Shown: in pieces, positions 32,479 through 43,406 of the stretch
Numbering within the stretch: position 1 is the stretch's first letter
Layout of the letters: every line of letters begins with the position of its first letter
NCBI GenBank assembly: GCA_023525975.1
Contig: CM042029.1
Coordinates: 88,952,849-89,016,848, forward strand
From: Smallanthus sonchifolius
Lineage: Eukaryota; Streptophyta; Magnoliopsida; Asterales; Asteraceae
Direction of reading: 5' to 3'
DNA: 64,000 nt
Made by a program: the position numbers and the translations under genes
Notes under the pieces: model-generated
Seen by the model: only the letters and a program-made list of their open reading frames with translations
What the model was told of the DNA's origin: nothing
Database searches by the model: none

Positions 32479-33333
32479 TCAAATCTTAATAACGTTGTAT
32501 TCTTCTTTGTTCTTTTTAAAATCATTGCTAGATCAAAATAACTATGTCTTCTTTATATCATTATGTGTATTTTTTTCATTAGAATCATTAAAAATTACAT
32601 CGAAATAGGAGACAAACGAGCAACAAGATGCGCCACAAACCCTTTTTGGATAGCAAAACCAAGTCTTTTAAAAACTACATTCAAAGATATTGGGGTTATA
32701 ACATAACTATGCATAACCCGTTGGGCACGACTAAGAAGCTCCACAGCTTCAGGCGAAAGGAAACCAAAAGTATCAAGACACACTTTCTCGTGTCTGGTCA
32801 CTTTGCATAAAGCAATTTTTAAAACAGTCTGACCCACTGTGAAAACACAAACCCCCAAGCCACATTGCTAGATATCTTTGTAAACATCTAATATTATTGG
32901 GAGCAAACTCTGTATCATCTGGGATAAAGGAACAATTTGTCGTCATCCCATCTTCTCTAAACCCGTAAACCCTACAAAATGATTAAACTTGTATTCTCTT
33001 CAAAATATTTCCCACTTAACTTCTTTTGGCAATAAACCGACTCACTAAAATCACGATTACTTAATTTATTTCTTCCACATTCACACGACTGGTTTCTTCA
33101 TATATATGTCGTCTTTTTCACATGATTCTTAATGTCAAAATCCGAGCTCTAATAATAATTATGATCTTCTACTTTCAATCAGCTTAATAAATACAAGAGA
33201 TGAACTCGTCGGTAATCAAAACGCAAAGATGCACAGTATAAGTTTAGTTAAAGCGTATTTACAAGAATAATCCTTCATTACGATGATAAACCATAAGGAC
33301 TTTAATTTAAAGTTCTTTTTAACATCAACGTAA
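32479..33333. other. 3' flank of the MESD-like gene with a possible retroelement relic
   Basis: Contains the presumed 3' UTR. On the minus strand 32595-32858 is open for 87 codons and reads like a fragment of a repeat-borne protein (DTFGFLSPEAVELL, VVFKRLGFAIQKG); I have a faint recognition of a family common in Asteraceae repeat proteins but cannot name it. The rest is non-coding. Confidence 0.35.
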
Positions 33334-35125
33334 GGGGGTGGGAGTGGTACCCTCCCAACCAAACTACCCTCCCAAATTACACCAATCACAAGATGTCACA
33401 TCAATTAGCCAAAGTACCCTCCCAAAGTACCCTCTATGGTGGGAGTGGTACCCTCCAACCCTCTTATTTAAAAAAAAAAATTAAAACAAATAAAATTAAT
33501 AACTAAAACTTTAATTAATTAATTAAAAATACATATTAAATTAAAAGACAATAAATAAAAATACATAACAACAAATAAAAATTCATCTACTCGTCGTCTT
33601 CGTCCAAATCCGGGGTGTTTCTCGCAATATGTTCCACAAAATCAAATCTAAGAATAATATGTGTAGCTACATCGTGCAACTCCGAAAGGATGTTATCGTC
33701 AATAACTGGTTCGACTGGAGGATCCCGTATGTAGACATGTGATATTGCGTTCCCGTCATCCTTTAAGATCATATTGTGCAATATGATGCACGTATATACC
33801 TCGTTCCTAATCTCCGCCAATTTTAAATGCCGGTTTGGTCGACGAAGTATACCCCGTTTCCCTTTTAACACACCGAAAGCTATCTTGACATCTTTTCTTG
33901 CCGACTCTTGCACCTTCTTGAATGCCTTTTCTTTAGGGATTGTTGGATATGGAAACGATTTAAAAAACGTAGACCAAGTAGGGTAAATCCCATATGTAAG
34001 ATAGTATCCACGTTTGTATAGTCGTCCATTAACTATAAATGGACACTTAGATGCGGTTCCAAGCTCCTCGTTGGTAAAAAGTGGCGATTGTTGGAGAACA
34101 TTTATGTCGTTGTTAGAGCCGGGTGAACCACAAAACGCATGCCAAAACCATAAATCATTTGAAGCCACTGCTTCTAATATGATCGTCGGGTATTGGTGAT
34201 CGCCTCTCATAAATTGTCCGCGCAAACTTGTCGGACAATTTCGCCAAACAAAATGTGTACAATCGATGCTACAGACCATACCCGGAATACCATGTTTTAC
34301 TTCATACGCGTTATACAAAAGTGTAATGTCGTCGCTTGTCGGTCTGCGTAAGAACTCTTTACCGTATATTTGAATTATGGCGTTACAAATTCTCTAGACA
34401 TTCACTTGAGGTTCTCCTAGCCATACTTAAATAGTCGTCGAATTCGTTTGGAGGATTACCGGTTCCGAGTTGTTTAATCGCCGATGTGCATTTTTGTAGC
34501 GTCGTGAAACTCTTCTTCTTCCTAGCGTCTTCACCCTCTTGAAAATATTCAAACCTAGCCTCTACGTCGCCAACTATCTTTAAAAATAACCTCTTCGACA
34601 TCCGAAATCTATCTCGAAACGTCACTTCCCCGTGTGTTGGGTTTTCGTCGAAATAATCTCTTTTTAGAATCTCTAGAGCTTGTTCACGATCACGTTGTAT
34701 ATACGTCCTTGATGATATAGTTGTGTCTTCCTCTTCGGCTTGGGCGACAATATCACATACGAATTGCATACTCTCACCGCCGAACACGAAGTCGAGTGAT
34801 TCGTCCGATGATTCGGGTGGGTAGTATAACGTACGATTCATATTTTGGTTGAGTGGATACAAAAGTAATGGTATATTTAGAAAGAATATATTTTGGTTGA
34901 GTGGGTAGTATAAAATGATTGAGTATTTATAGTGGTAATTTTTTTAAACGGTTATATAGCCGTTCAACGGCTATATTTTGACTAGTCCATCGGGTAAAAT
35001 ACACATTTTCAGCGGGTATATGTAGCCGCTGAGACTACCCGCGTTACCCTACCCGCCGAACCCGCAGAGGATGCGGCGGTGTTCCACCCTACCCGCTGGC
35101 TACCCGTGCTCCGCTCGCACCCCCC
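33334..35125. mobile_element. PIF/Harbinger DNA transposon with TAA target duplication
   Basis: 1,792 bp flanked by TAA on both sides (33331-33333 and 35126-35128), the 3-bp target typical of PIF/Harbinger. Terminal inverted repeats are GGGGGTGGGAGTGG on the left and GGGGGGTGCGAGCGG on the complementary right end. It encodes a broken transposase on the minus strand. The second (MYB-like) ORF of autonomous members is absent, so the copy could not move on its own. Confidence 0.85.
33587..34862 (-). pseudogene. Harbinger transposase (DDE_Tnp_4), frameshifted and catalytically altered
   Basis: N-terminal part 34383-34862 (residues 1-159, with FRDRFRMSKRLF) ends in a stop created by a small frameshift around 34385; the frame continues at once as 33587-34318 and slightly upstream. 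Catalytic residues: first Asp in VCSIDCTHFVW, second in SNNDINVLQQSP. The third, normally Glu in an ERAFGVL motif, is Lys here (KIAFGVLKG). The C-terminal YTCIILHNMILKD block is kept. Both the frameshift and the Glu-to-Lys change argue it is inactive. Transposase would cut and paste the element's DNA. Confidence 0.88.
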
Positions 35126-35190
35126 TAACTTACTTGAAATTGGGCTTAAGGGTTTTAAATACGATAATCAAAATGATTAAATTAATATTG

Positions 35191-35920
35191 GTAATAAATA
35201 AATTTGAATTAATATTTATTCAAACGTATAGGAACGAAAAAAAGGGAAGGGGGCTATAAACATACGTACATGAACGAATATAAACAAATGAATGAACATA
35301 AACGAACGTAAATGAACGAATGAGAGATGCGCTCATTTTCATTCGTTTATTAAATGAACGAACATAAACGAACTTTCCGCGGAATGGTTCAATTAACGTT
35401 CGGTTAGTTTAGAAGCCTACTTGTTGATGCATTATTAGTACATTGATTGTGGTTATTTTGTATATTTATGTTTTACTGTTAAATTAGTTGGATGTGAGGA
35501 GGTGCCTGATAAACACTAGGAGGCTTGTTACCACTAATCCAGATAACATGAAGGATTAATTTTGTGAAGCAAACTAATGGTAACATCTGGTACTACCACC
35601 ATTATTATTATTATTCTTGTTGCTAAATCGAGTCTGGCGGACCGGTTCTTGTTGTCGTGTTGGACTGTGTCTAGCATTTCCGACGGAGATAAGCTACAAC
35701 ATGTAAATAACCCGTTTAGAAGGGGTGCCAATGATGTAGGTTTGGGGAACACCCTTCGGCGGTGAAGTCATTAATGTGTATAAACCATCACTATATCATC
35801 CAAATATGTACATTTACAACTTACAATACAAGTATATGAGATAAGATAGTACAACAGGGCTGGATCAGGCCCAATGAGCCAAACTTAACTAGGCCCAAGC
35901 TCAAACATTAAGCCCAATCT
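35191..35920. repeat. long direct repeat, copy A
   Basis: Matches 46760-48272 in the same orientation: the AACGAAC/TAAACGAAC-rich stretch, 'cattcggttagttta', 'gaggaggtgcctgataaacactagg', the 'tctggcgg' to 'cccgttagaagg' block and 'ggatcaggcccaatg'. Roughly 85-90% alike by eye. It lacks the hAT MITE present in copy B and has a single GTGAGGAG (35494-35501) there. Nature unknown; perhaps a dispersed non-autonomous element. Confidence 0.7.
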
Positions 35921-35979
35921 GGTTTAACATAGAAGGTTCAACAACCTCAACATCAGTACCAAAATTTGGTTTTGTCTAC

Positions 35980-36367
35980 ATGGCCACCATAGCTTCTTCC
36001 CTCTTTTCTCCCCCTTCCTTGACCTCAGAGATCCACGTGTCCTAATTTCGTTCATCCCAACTTAACCCTCAAATTCTCTAGGCACGTCATCGATTCCCAT
36101 CTTATTTTTCCAGTTAATTTCTAGGTTTCACTGTTTTCATTCATACACGGCTCCAATTAAGCGTCTTTGCGTTTGATAACTTGTATTTTGATTTGCAGAT
36201 TGGGGATTTCTTATGCAAAAGGAAAGGGGTCAAAACAGGTTGTGATTTCTTGCTTGGTTGAAGATGATTCGAAAGCGTTTAGTGAATCAAACCCTGTATG
36301 TGTGTCTTTTAATCATTGTTGGTATCGAAAGCGTTTAGTGAATCAAACCCTGTATTCGAAAGCGTTT
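35980..36367 (+). pseudogene. fragment of an unidentified gene, cut by gypsy element 2
   Basis: An ATG at 35980 opens a Ser/Ala-rich start (MATIASSLFSPPSLTS) that looks like a plastid transit peptide but stops after 21 codons unless spliced. A likely second exon follows a TTTGCAG acceptor at about 36189 and reads LGISYAKGKGSKQVVISCLV; a donor CCCT/GTATGTG lies at 36295. Downstream, about 30 bp ending 'caaaccctgtat' is repeated (36268-36297 and 36327-36356), then the sequence runs into gypsy 2 material at 36368. The rest of the gene is not seen. I do not recognise the product. Confidence 0.4.
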
Positions 36368-36410
36368 AGGACGGGTTTCGGGGACGAAACCCAAATAAGG
36401 GGAGGTGATT

Positions 36411-38360
36411 TGTAACGAACCAAAATCCGGGTCTCGTTATAAATAAATATATTTCTAAATAAATATTATGTTGAAAATAATATTTTGAAATAAATTGAAA
36501 CAAGCGGGTTTCAAGTTAGTAATGGGGTTAGGCTAGTTTTTAACTAGTTTTGGAAAGGAAATGGTGAAATGGAAGTTGAAGGACTAATTGTGTAAATGGG
36601 CAAAATCTGCCATATTGACTTGGAGAAGTCAAAATTGGTCATTTTGCATGCTTGGGTCGTTCTTGAGCAAGAGAGGAGAAAAAGGAGAAAATCCAATTTG
36701 AAGCCAAATCTTGCGTTTTAGGCTCGTTTTGAGAAGGTGTTGGCTTGCACATCAACCTTCTAACATCAAGTAAGTGTTAAACATCCTTTTGATTTCACTT
36801 TTGATGTGTTCTTGGTGGGTGTTGGGTGAAATCCGAAAATTTGGATGCATGTGGTAAATTGGTGTTAGATTGTTGATAATCTAACTTAACTAAAGTTAAA
36901 GAGTGATGATTAACATCCTAGAACCCTTGATTTTGATTATGAGAAGTTAGGGTTCATATGAGAAAAATTGGGGGTTTTTGTAAAATGAAGATAGAATGGT
37001 GATCTAGTGATGATTAAGTGTTTTTGGGATGTTAGACACTTGAACAAACACCAAATTAACTTAATAATAATTTTTGAAAGAAAGATTAGTGTTAAGGTTA
37101 AGATAATGAAACTCAAGTAGGTGAGTTTGTGGTGAAAGAGGGTGTTTGGTTATGAGTATAACCCAAACGGGTCAATTTGGGTTGGATATGGGAATTTAGT
37201 TGTGAACCCAATTGTAATGTGATTTTGGTGTATGTTAGATTACTAAACTAGGTGAATGTGTTTAGGTAATCAAGTTGCAAAGCTAGAAGCCGGTGCGGGA
37301 CCTTCTAACCCGAAAGGTAAGTGCTTTAGCACTTACTTAGTTTTGATGATATGGTGTTTGTATGCAATGTTGTATATATGATGTATATGGTTGCATAATT
37401 TGACATGTGGTATGAATGTAGATGGAAGTGTGTAAATGTTAGAATGTATGTAGTTATAGTATGTGTACTATAATGGATATGTGAATATGGAGTTATGGTC
37501 TAAGTACCATAATGGATAGAATGGATATGGAGTTATGGTCTATGAACCATAATGGATAGAATGGAAATGGAGTTATGGTCTAAGTACCATAATGGATAGA
37601 ACGGTTATGGAGTTATGATCTCGTATCCTAAATGGATATGAAGTTATGGCCTACGTGCCATAATGGAAATGAAAATGTGATAATGAAACCCTTAATTGAC
37701 TTATCGTATGCAAACGGGTCAAAGGGTCAAAAATGGGTGAAAGGTGTGAAATCAAGTTGTGAATACTTGATGTTATGTATAACATATTTCTATGATAATA
37801 TGTTAGAGAATTGCAAGGGAATGAAACCTTAATTGACCAAATGTGTGTAAATGGGTCAAATGGGTCAAATGGGTGAAAGTGGTGAAAACAAGTATATATA
37901 CTTGTTGTTTTGGTCATCTCAATACTAATGGTGTTATGTTAATGTGGATATGTAGGGAAAGCTCCGAAGTAGGTCAAGGTCAAGTCCATTGGCAAAAGAG
38001 GATTCTCGTATGCTTTATGGTGATTATGGGTTTTTGTTTGAAATCCGTTTTTTTGACGTGTATTTTGGTTCACAAACAATGTTGTTTATGTTAATATATG
38101 TGATATGTATGTCTTTGGTCAAAACCCAGGTGTTGGGAGAGTTTTGGTGTTGTTGGGTTTGAAAAAAATGGGAAAAATGGTTAAGTATGAAAACCTGCAG
38201 GAAACTGAAACTCTCTGAGTTTTGAGTCCCTCGCGGTACGCGAGAGCCCTTAGAGGATTCTCTCGCGGTACGCGAGAGACTGGGTTTCCGGGTTTGCGTT
38301 TCTGAGACTCTCTCGCGGTACGCGAGGGAGGTGGCTAGTTTGTCTCGCGGTACGCGAGGA

Positions 38361-38416
<56 letters not shown>

Positions 38417-38468
38417 GGATTTAGTCTTCCGCGCGTTAAACTTTTGTTATTGAAAGTGGTGTGTTACA
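36411..38468 (+). repeat. 5' LTR of gypsy element 2
   Basis: Starts TGTAACGAACC, ends GTGTGTTACA. It carries a roughly 40-bp tandem hairpin array (37454-37663), four copies of CTCGCGGTACGCGAG (38230, 38262, 38312, 38344) and a run of 47 A residues (38364-38410). Confidence 0.95.
37454..37663 (+). repeat. six-unit tandem hairpin array in the LTR
   Basis: Units of about 40 bp, each with a 7-bp inverted repeat: TTATAGT/ACTATAA (37454-37473), TTATGGT/ACCATAA (37493-37512, 37533-37552, 37573-37592), TTATGAT/ATCCTAA (37613-37631, one mismatch) and TTATGGC/GCCATAA (37644-37663). Spacers are 5-6 nt. Arm changes are compensated in most units. The same array is in the 3' LTR, shifted by 6,996. Confidence 0.85.
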
Positions 38469-38471
38469 ACT

Positions 38472-38483
38472 TGGTATCAGAGC
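38472..38483 (+). other. primer binding site (initiator tRNA-Met) of gypsy element 2
   Basis: TGGTATCAGAGC three bases after the LTR end at 38468. Confidence 0.9.
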
Positions 38484-38987
38484 AATGGTTTGAGGGATTT
38501 GGTGTGCGAGACACTAAACTCAAACCGGATGCTCTTGATATGGGGGGATGATACGAGAATCCAAGTAGGACTTGACTAAGACTCGGAGCTTGCTGAAATG
38601 AAAGGTTAGTAATGATTTGATAAAATGATAATTTATATATATATGGTGTATGTATATATGTATGATGAATGTTGTTAAGGTGTTATGTGTGCCGAAACTT
38701 GTTTTGTGACTTGTTATATGGAGATGGTAATTACAATTGGGCATGGCGTACTATTAAACATGTCTGGCCAATATGTTTAATAAGATGAAATGTGCAAGAG
38801 ACTTTATGATAACCATATAACAATGAACATTTGCAAGGATTAGGTGAAGGTGGTTATATATGTATGTATGTATATAGGTAGGTATATATATACTTAATAC
38901 ATATAATAGTGAATGTGTAATGGATACTTAGGGTATTGAAAGTGAAAGGGTATTAAAGTGTTTGTGGTTCATTTTCCCAGTTTAGAG

Positions 38988-41900
38988 ATGGCAGAAGATG
39001 CAAGTAATGAACCATTGGATCCAAGAATCCAAGATATGATAAAAGAGGAAGTGGCTAAGGCCTTCGAGCAAGCCACAACCTTGTTAATGGAAGAAATGAG
39101 AGGGGCTATCAAGCTTACCCTCGAAGACGTGTTAAAGGAGAAGGAAAGGGTGCCACAGGGTTGTACTCTAAAGGAGTTTATGGTAATTAAACCCAAGGAG
39201 TATAACGGGCAAGTGGACCCGATTCTGAGCCACAGGTGGGTGGTGGATATGGAGTCTAATTTCGAGACTACTAAATGTAAGCCTGAGGATAGGGTGATGT
39301 TCAGTGTGCCTTTATTGACTGGAAGGGCGAAAGAGTGGTTGTTGAATCTCCGCAAGGAGAGGGGTGTTTTGGGTGTGACCTCCATGTCTTGGGAGGAGTT
39401 TAAGGCGGCTTTTCTGAAGTATCATTGCCCGCAAGCCGCAGTTGATAGAATGACTGAGGAGTTTCTCCTCATGAGGCAAAAGAATGAGTCAATAGATGAA
39501 TTGGCTGGAGCTTTCTTTGATCGCGCCAAGTTCTGTCCGGACGTGGTGTCGACCGAGAAGGCGAAGATTGACAGATTTTATGCTATGTTGACTGTGGAAT
39601 TCAGAGATAGCATATCTCCATCTTCTTTCACCACACTTGTGGATTTAATAAACAGGTGTCGGGAAAGGGAAGTGGAGTTGAAGAGGCAAGAGGCTAGGGG
39701 AGAGAAAAGGAAAAGGGAAATTGTGGATCAAGTGGTGAGCAAGATAAAGGGCGGGAGCCCTAGTAAGAAGCCTTTTACCAAGTTCTCTTCTCGAGGATGC
39801 AAAGTTTGTGGGAAGGAGCACTATGGGGATTGTAAGAAGGGAACGTCAAATTGCTACAAGTGTGGGAAGCCGGGGCATATGGCAAATCAGTGTCCAAGCC
39901 AGATTCGTATATGCTATAATTGTTACAAGCCAGGACACCTTAGGGCGGATTGCCCGGATTTGAAGCAAGGTGGAAGCGAAAGAAAAGTTGAGATACCCAG
40001 GCCTAAGGGTAGAGCCTTCCACATATCTGCGGAGGAAGCAAAGAATGACTCGGAGGTGGTGTCAGGTACATTCAGGATTAACTCTTTACCTGCACTAGTT
40101 CTTTTCGATTCGGGGGCTAGTCGTTCGTTTGTGTCTTTTAAATTTGTTAAGCATTCTTCTTTTATAAGTAGCAAGTTAGACGAACCCTTAGAAATTGAGG
40201 CGGCAAACGATAAGAGCTTCCTAGTGTTTGATGTTTATAGGAATTGCAAATTAAAGGCGGGGGGTGAAACGTTCCATATTGATTTAATTCCTATGTCTAT
40301 GGGGGATTTTGATGTTATTGTGGGGATGGATTGGTTGTCAAAGAATAAGGCGAGTATATTATGTGGACCAAAGGCGATCCAACTTGATTCCCCGTCGGGA
40401 GAGTCCATCTACATTGAAGGTGATAAGAAAGGTAAGGTGAGGTTGTGCTCCTTTGTGAAGGCAACCAAGTACATGGCGCGTGGGTGCAAGGCGTTCATGG
40501 CATGTGTTACGGATGTGGATGGAAAGGTAAAAGAGATTCACGACGTGCCGGTCGTGAATCAGTTTGCGGATGTGTTTCCTGACGAATTACCGGGGGTTCC
40601 GCCTGATAGGGAGATTGAGTTTGGGATCGACTTGATGCCGGGTGCTAAACCGGTAGCTAAAGCGCCTTATAGATTGGCACCGCCAGAAATGAAAGAGTTG
40701 ATGGAGCAATTACAAGAATTGCTTGATAAAGGTTTCATACGCCCAAGTGTCTCACCTTGGGGTGCGCCCATTCTCTTCGTTAAAAAGAAGGATGGGAGCA
40801 TGAGGATGTGTATGGATTATCGGGAGTTGAATAAGTTGACGGTGAAGAATAGGTACCCTTTACCTAGGATTGATGATCTTTTCGATCAATTACAAGGGGC
40901 GTCGTGGTTCTCTAAGATTGATTTGAGATCCGGGTACCATCAACTGAAAGTGAAAGAAGATGACATTCCTAAAACCGCTTTTCGCACTCGTTACGGTCAC
41001 TATGAATTTACAGTTATGCCTTTCGGCTTAACCAACGCACCCGCGGTTTTCATGGATCTTATGAACCGGGTGTGTAGACCGTTCCTCGACCGCTCGGTCA
41101 TTGTTTTCATTGACGATCTTCTCATCTATTCAAGGAGCGAAGGTGATCACGCTTGCCATTTGCGTGAAATTCTCGAAGTCTTGCAAAAGGAGAAACTTTA
41201 TGCTAAATTCTCCAAGTGTGCCTTTTGGTTACGCGAAATTCAATTCTTGGGTCATGTGATTAATGATAAAGGGATTACTGTCGACCCATCCAAGATAGTG
41301 GAGGTTAAAGATTGGTTTCCACCGAAGACGCCTTCGGAGATTAGAAGTTTCTTGGGGTTGGCGGGTTATTACCGGCGGTTTATTGAAAACTTCTCTCGGA
41401 TTGCCTTACCGATGACGAAGTTGACCCGTAAAGAGACTAAGTTTGTTTGGGGTTCCGAGCAAGAATCTGCCTTTCAACTTTTGAAAGAAAAGTTGACAAA
41501 GGCGCCTGTTTTATCCTTGCCGGACGGGACCGAAGATTTTGTTGTGTATTCGGATGCCTCGCATTCGGGGTTGGGGTGTGTTTTGATGCAAAGGGGGAAA
41601 GTAATTGCCTACGCGTCTAGGCAATTGAAGGTTCACGAGGTGAATTACCCTACCCATGATCTAGAGCTTGCGGCCGTGGTTTTCGCACTCAAGATTTGGA
41701 GGCATTATTTGTATGGGGTTAAGTGTACGATCTACACGGATCACAAAAGTCTCAAGTACTTCTTTGACCAAAAGGACCTCAACATGAGGCAAAGGCGGTG
41801 GCTTGAATTGGTCAAGGATTATGATTGTGACATACTTTATCATCCGGGTAAAGCGAATGTTGTGGCGGATGCGCTTAGTAGGAAGTCAAGTCATGCACCT

Positions 41901-43364
41901 ATCAAGGTGAAGTCATTCAAGATGACAATTTCATCATCCCTAATTGATGAAATCCGGGAGGCTCAAGTGTTAGCACTTGATGGTGACTTGAAGAAAGAGC
42001 GGATGGTTGCTTATGTTGATAAACTTGGTGAAAATAGCATGGGCTTGAAGACATGCTTTGGTAGGATTTGGATTCCTAGGTTGTCAAGTATTTTGACAAC
42101 TATTTTAGATGAGGCGCATAAATCCAAATATTCTATCCATCCGGGGGCCACAAAGATGTTTTACGATTTGAGGTGTCATTTTTGGTGGCCGGGTATGAGG
42201 CGTGATGTTGTTAAGTATGTTGAGAGGTGTCTCACATGCTTAAGGGTGAAGGCGGAACACCAAAAGCCGTATGGAAAGCTCCAACCGCTTGAAATACCGC
42301 TTTGAAAATGGGAGAATATAGCTATGGATTTGATCACTAAACTACCAAAGACTCGAAAGGGTTATGATGCGATATGGGTAGTAGTGGATCGGTTGACGAA
42401 GAGTGCACATTTCCTACCTATAAAGGAAACATACTCTTCGGATAGATTGGCGGAAATGTATGTGAAGGAAATTGTGTCACGTCATGGTGTGCCGGTGTCG
42501 ATTATATCGGATCGTGATACGAGATTTACTTCTCGATTTTGGAAGAAATTCCATGAGGATATGGGGACTAGATTGAATCTTAGCACTGCTTATCATCCAC
42601 AAACGGATGGTCAAAGCGAGCGAACGATTCAAACGCTCGAAGATATGTTGCGAGCGTGTGCTTTAGATTTTGGTGGTAGTTGGGATGACCATTTACCGTT
42701 GGCGGAATTTTCGTATAACAATAGTTATCATTCTAGTATTGGTATGCCGCCTTTTGAGGCATTGTACGGGAGAAAGTGTCGAACACCCGTGTGTTGGGGT
42801 GAAATCGGTCAACGGGAACTAGGTAGTAAAGAGGTGGTCTTGGAAACTAATGATAGTATTGACCAAATTAGAGCACGCTTGAAGGCGGCTCAAGATCGCC
42901 AAAAGTCCTATGCGGATAATAGGAAGCGGGCGATTGAGTTTCAAGTGGGGGACTTTGTACTTTTGAAAGTCTCTCCTTGGAAAGGTGTGATACGGTTTAG
43001 AAAACGGGGGAAGTTAAGTCCTCGTTTCATCGGGCCGTTTGAGGTGATAGCAAAGGTGGGTACGGTAGCTTATCGCTTGGAGCTACCGGAGGAGTTAAGT
43101 AGACTTCATAACACGTTTCACGTGTCACATTTGCGAAAATGTTTAGCGGACGAGTCTACTTTTGTTCCATTAGATGATATCGAATTGGATGAAAAGTTGA
43201 ATTATGTTGAAGAACCGGTGGCAATCTTGGATAGAAAAGTGAAGCGTTTACGTAATAAAGAGATTAGCCAAGTATTGGTGAAGTGGAAACATAGAAAGGG
43301 AGCGGAAATGACTTGGGAAACCGAGGAAGAAATGCTCAAGTTTTACCCAAACCTTTTTATGTGA
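38988..43364 (+). pseudogene. gag-pol: gag-pol of gypsy element 2, one in-frame stop before the integrase core
   Basis: A single frame covers gag and pol. Start taken at MAEDASNEP (38988), since the 10 codons before it do not look like gag. Gag domain (AKEWLLNLRKE, EEFKAAFLKYHCP), then CKVCGKEHYGDC and CCHC knuckles CYKCGKPGHMANQC and CYNCYKPGHLRADC. Protease LFDSGASRSF; RT with FIDDLLIYS; RNase H VYSDASHSGLGCVL; integrase zinc site (HPGATKMF, CLTCLRVKAEH). A TGA at 42303-42305, in a position where related elements have Trp, interrupts the protein; the same frame goes on to 43364 with the DDE core and a chromodomain-like tail ending KFYPNLFM. No frameshift. Confidence 0.93.
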
Positions 43365-43392
43365 GGACGGGTTTCGGGGACGAAACCCAAAT

Positions 43393-43404
43393 AAGGGGAG
43401 GTGA
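43393..43404 (+). other. polypurine tract of gypsy element 2
   Basis: AAGGGGAGGTGA lies just before the 3' LTR start at 43407, with TT between. Confidence 0.75.
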
Positions 43405-43406
43405 TT

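Noticed and set aside
37632..38094. Several 60-90 codon frames repeated exactly at 44628-45090
   Set aside because: They lie in both LTRs of gypsy element 2 and have no coding character.
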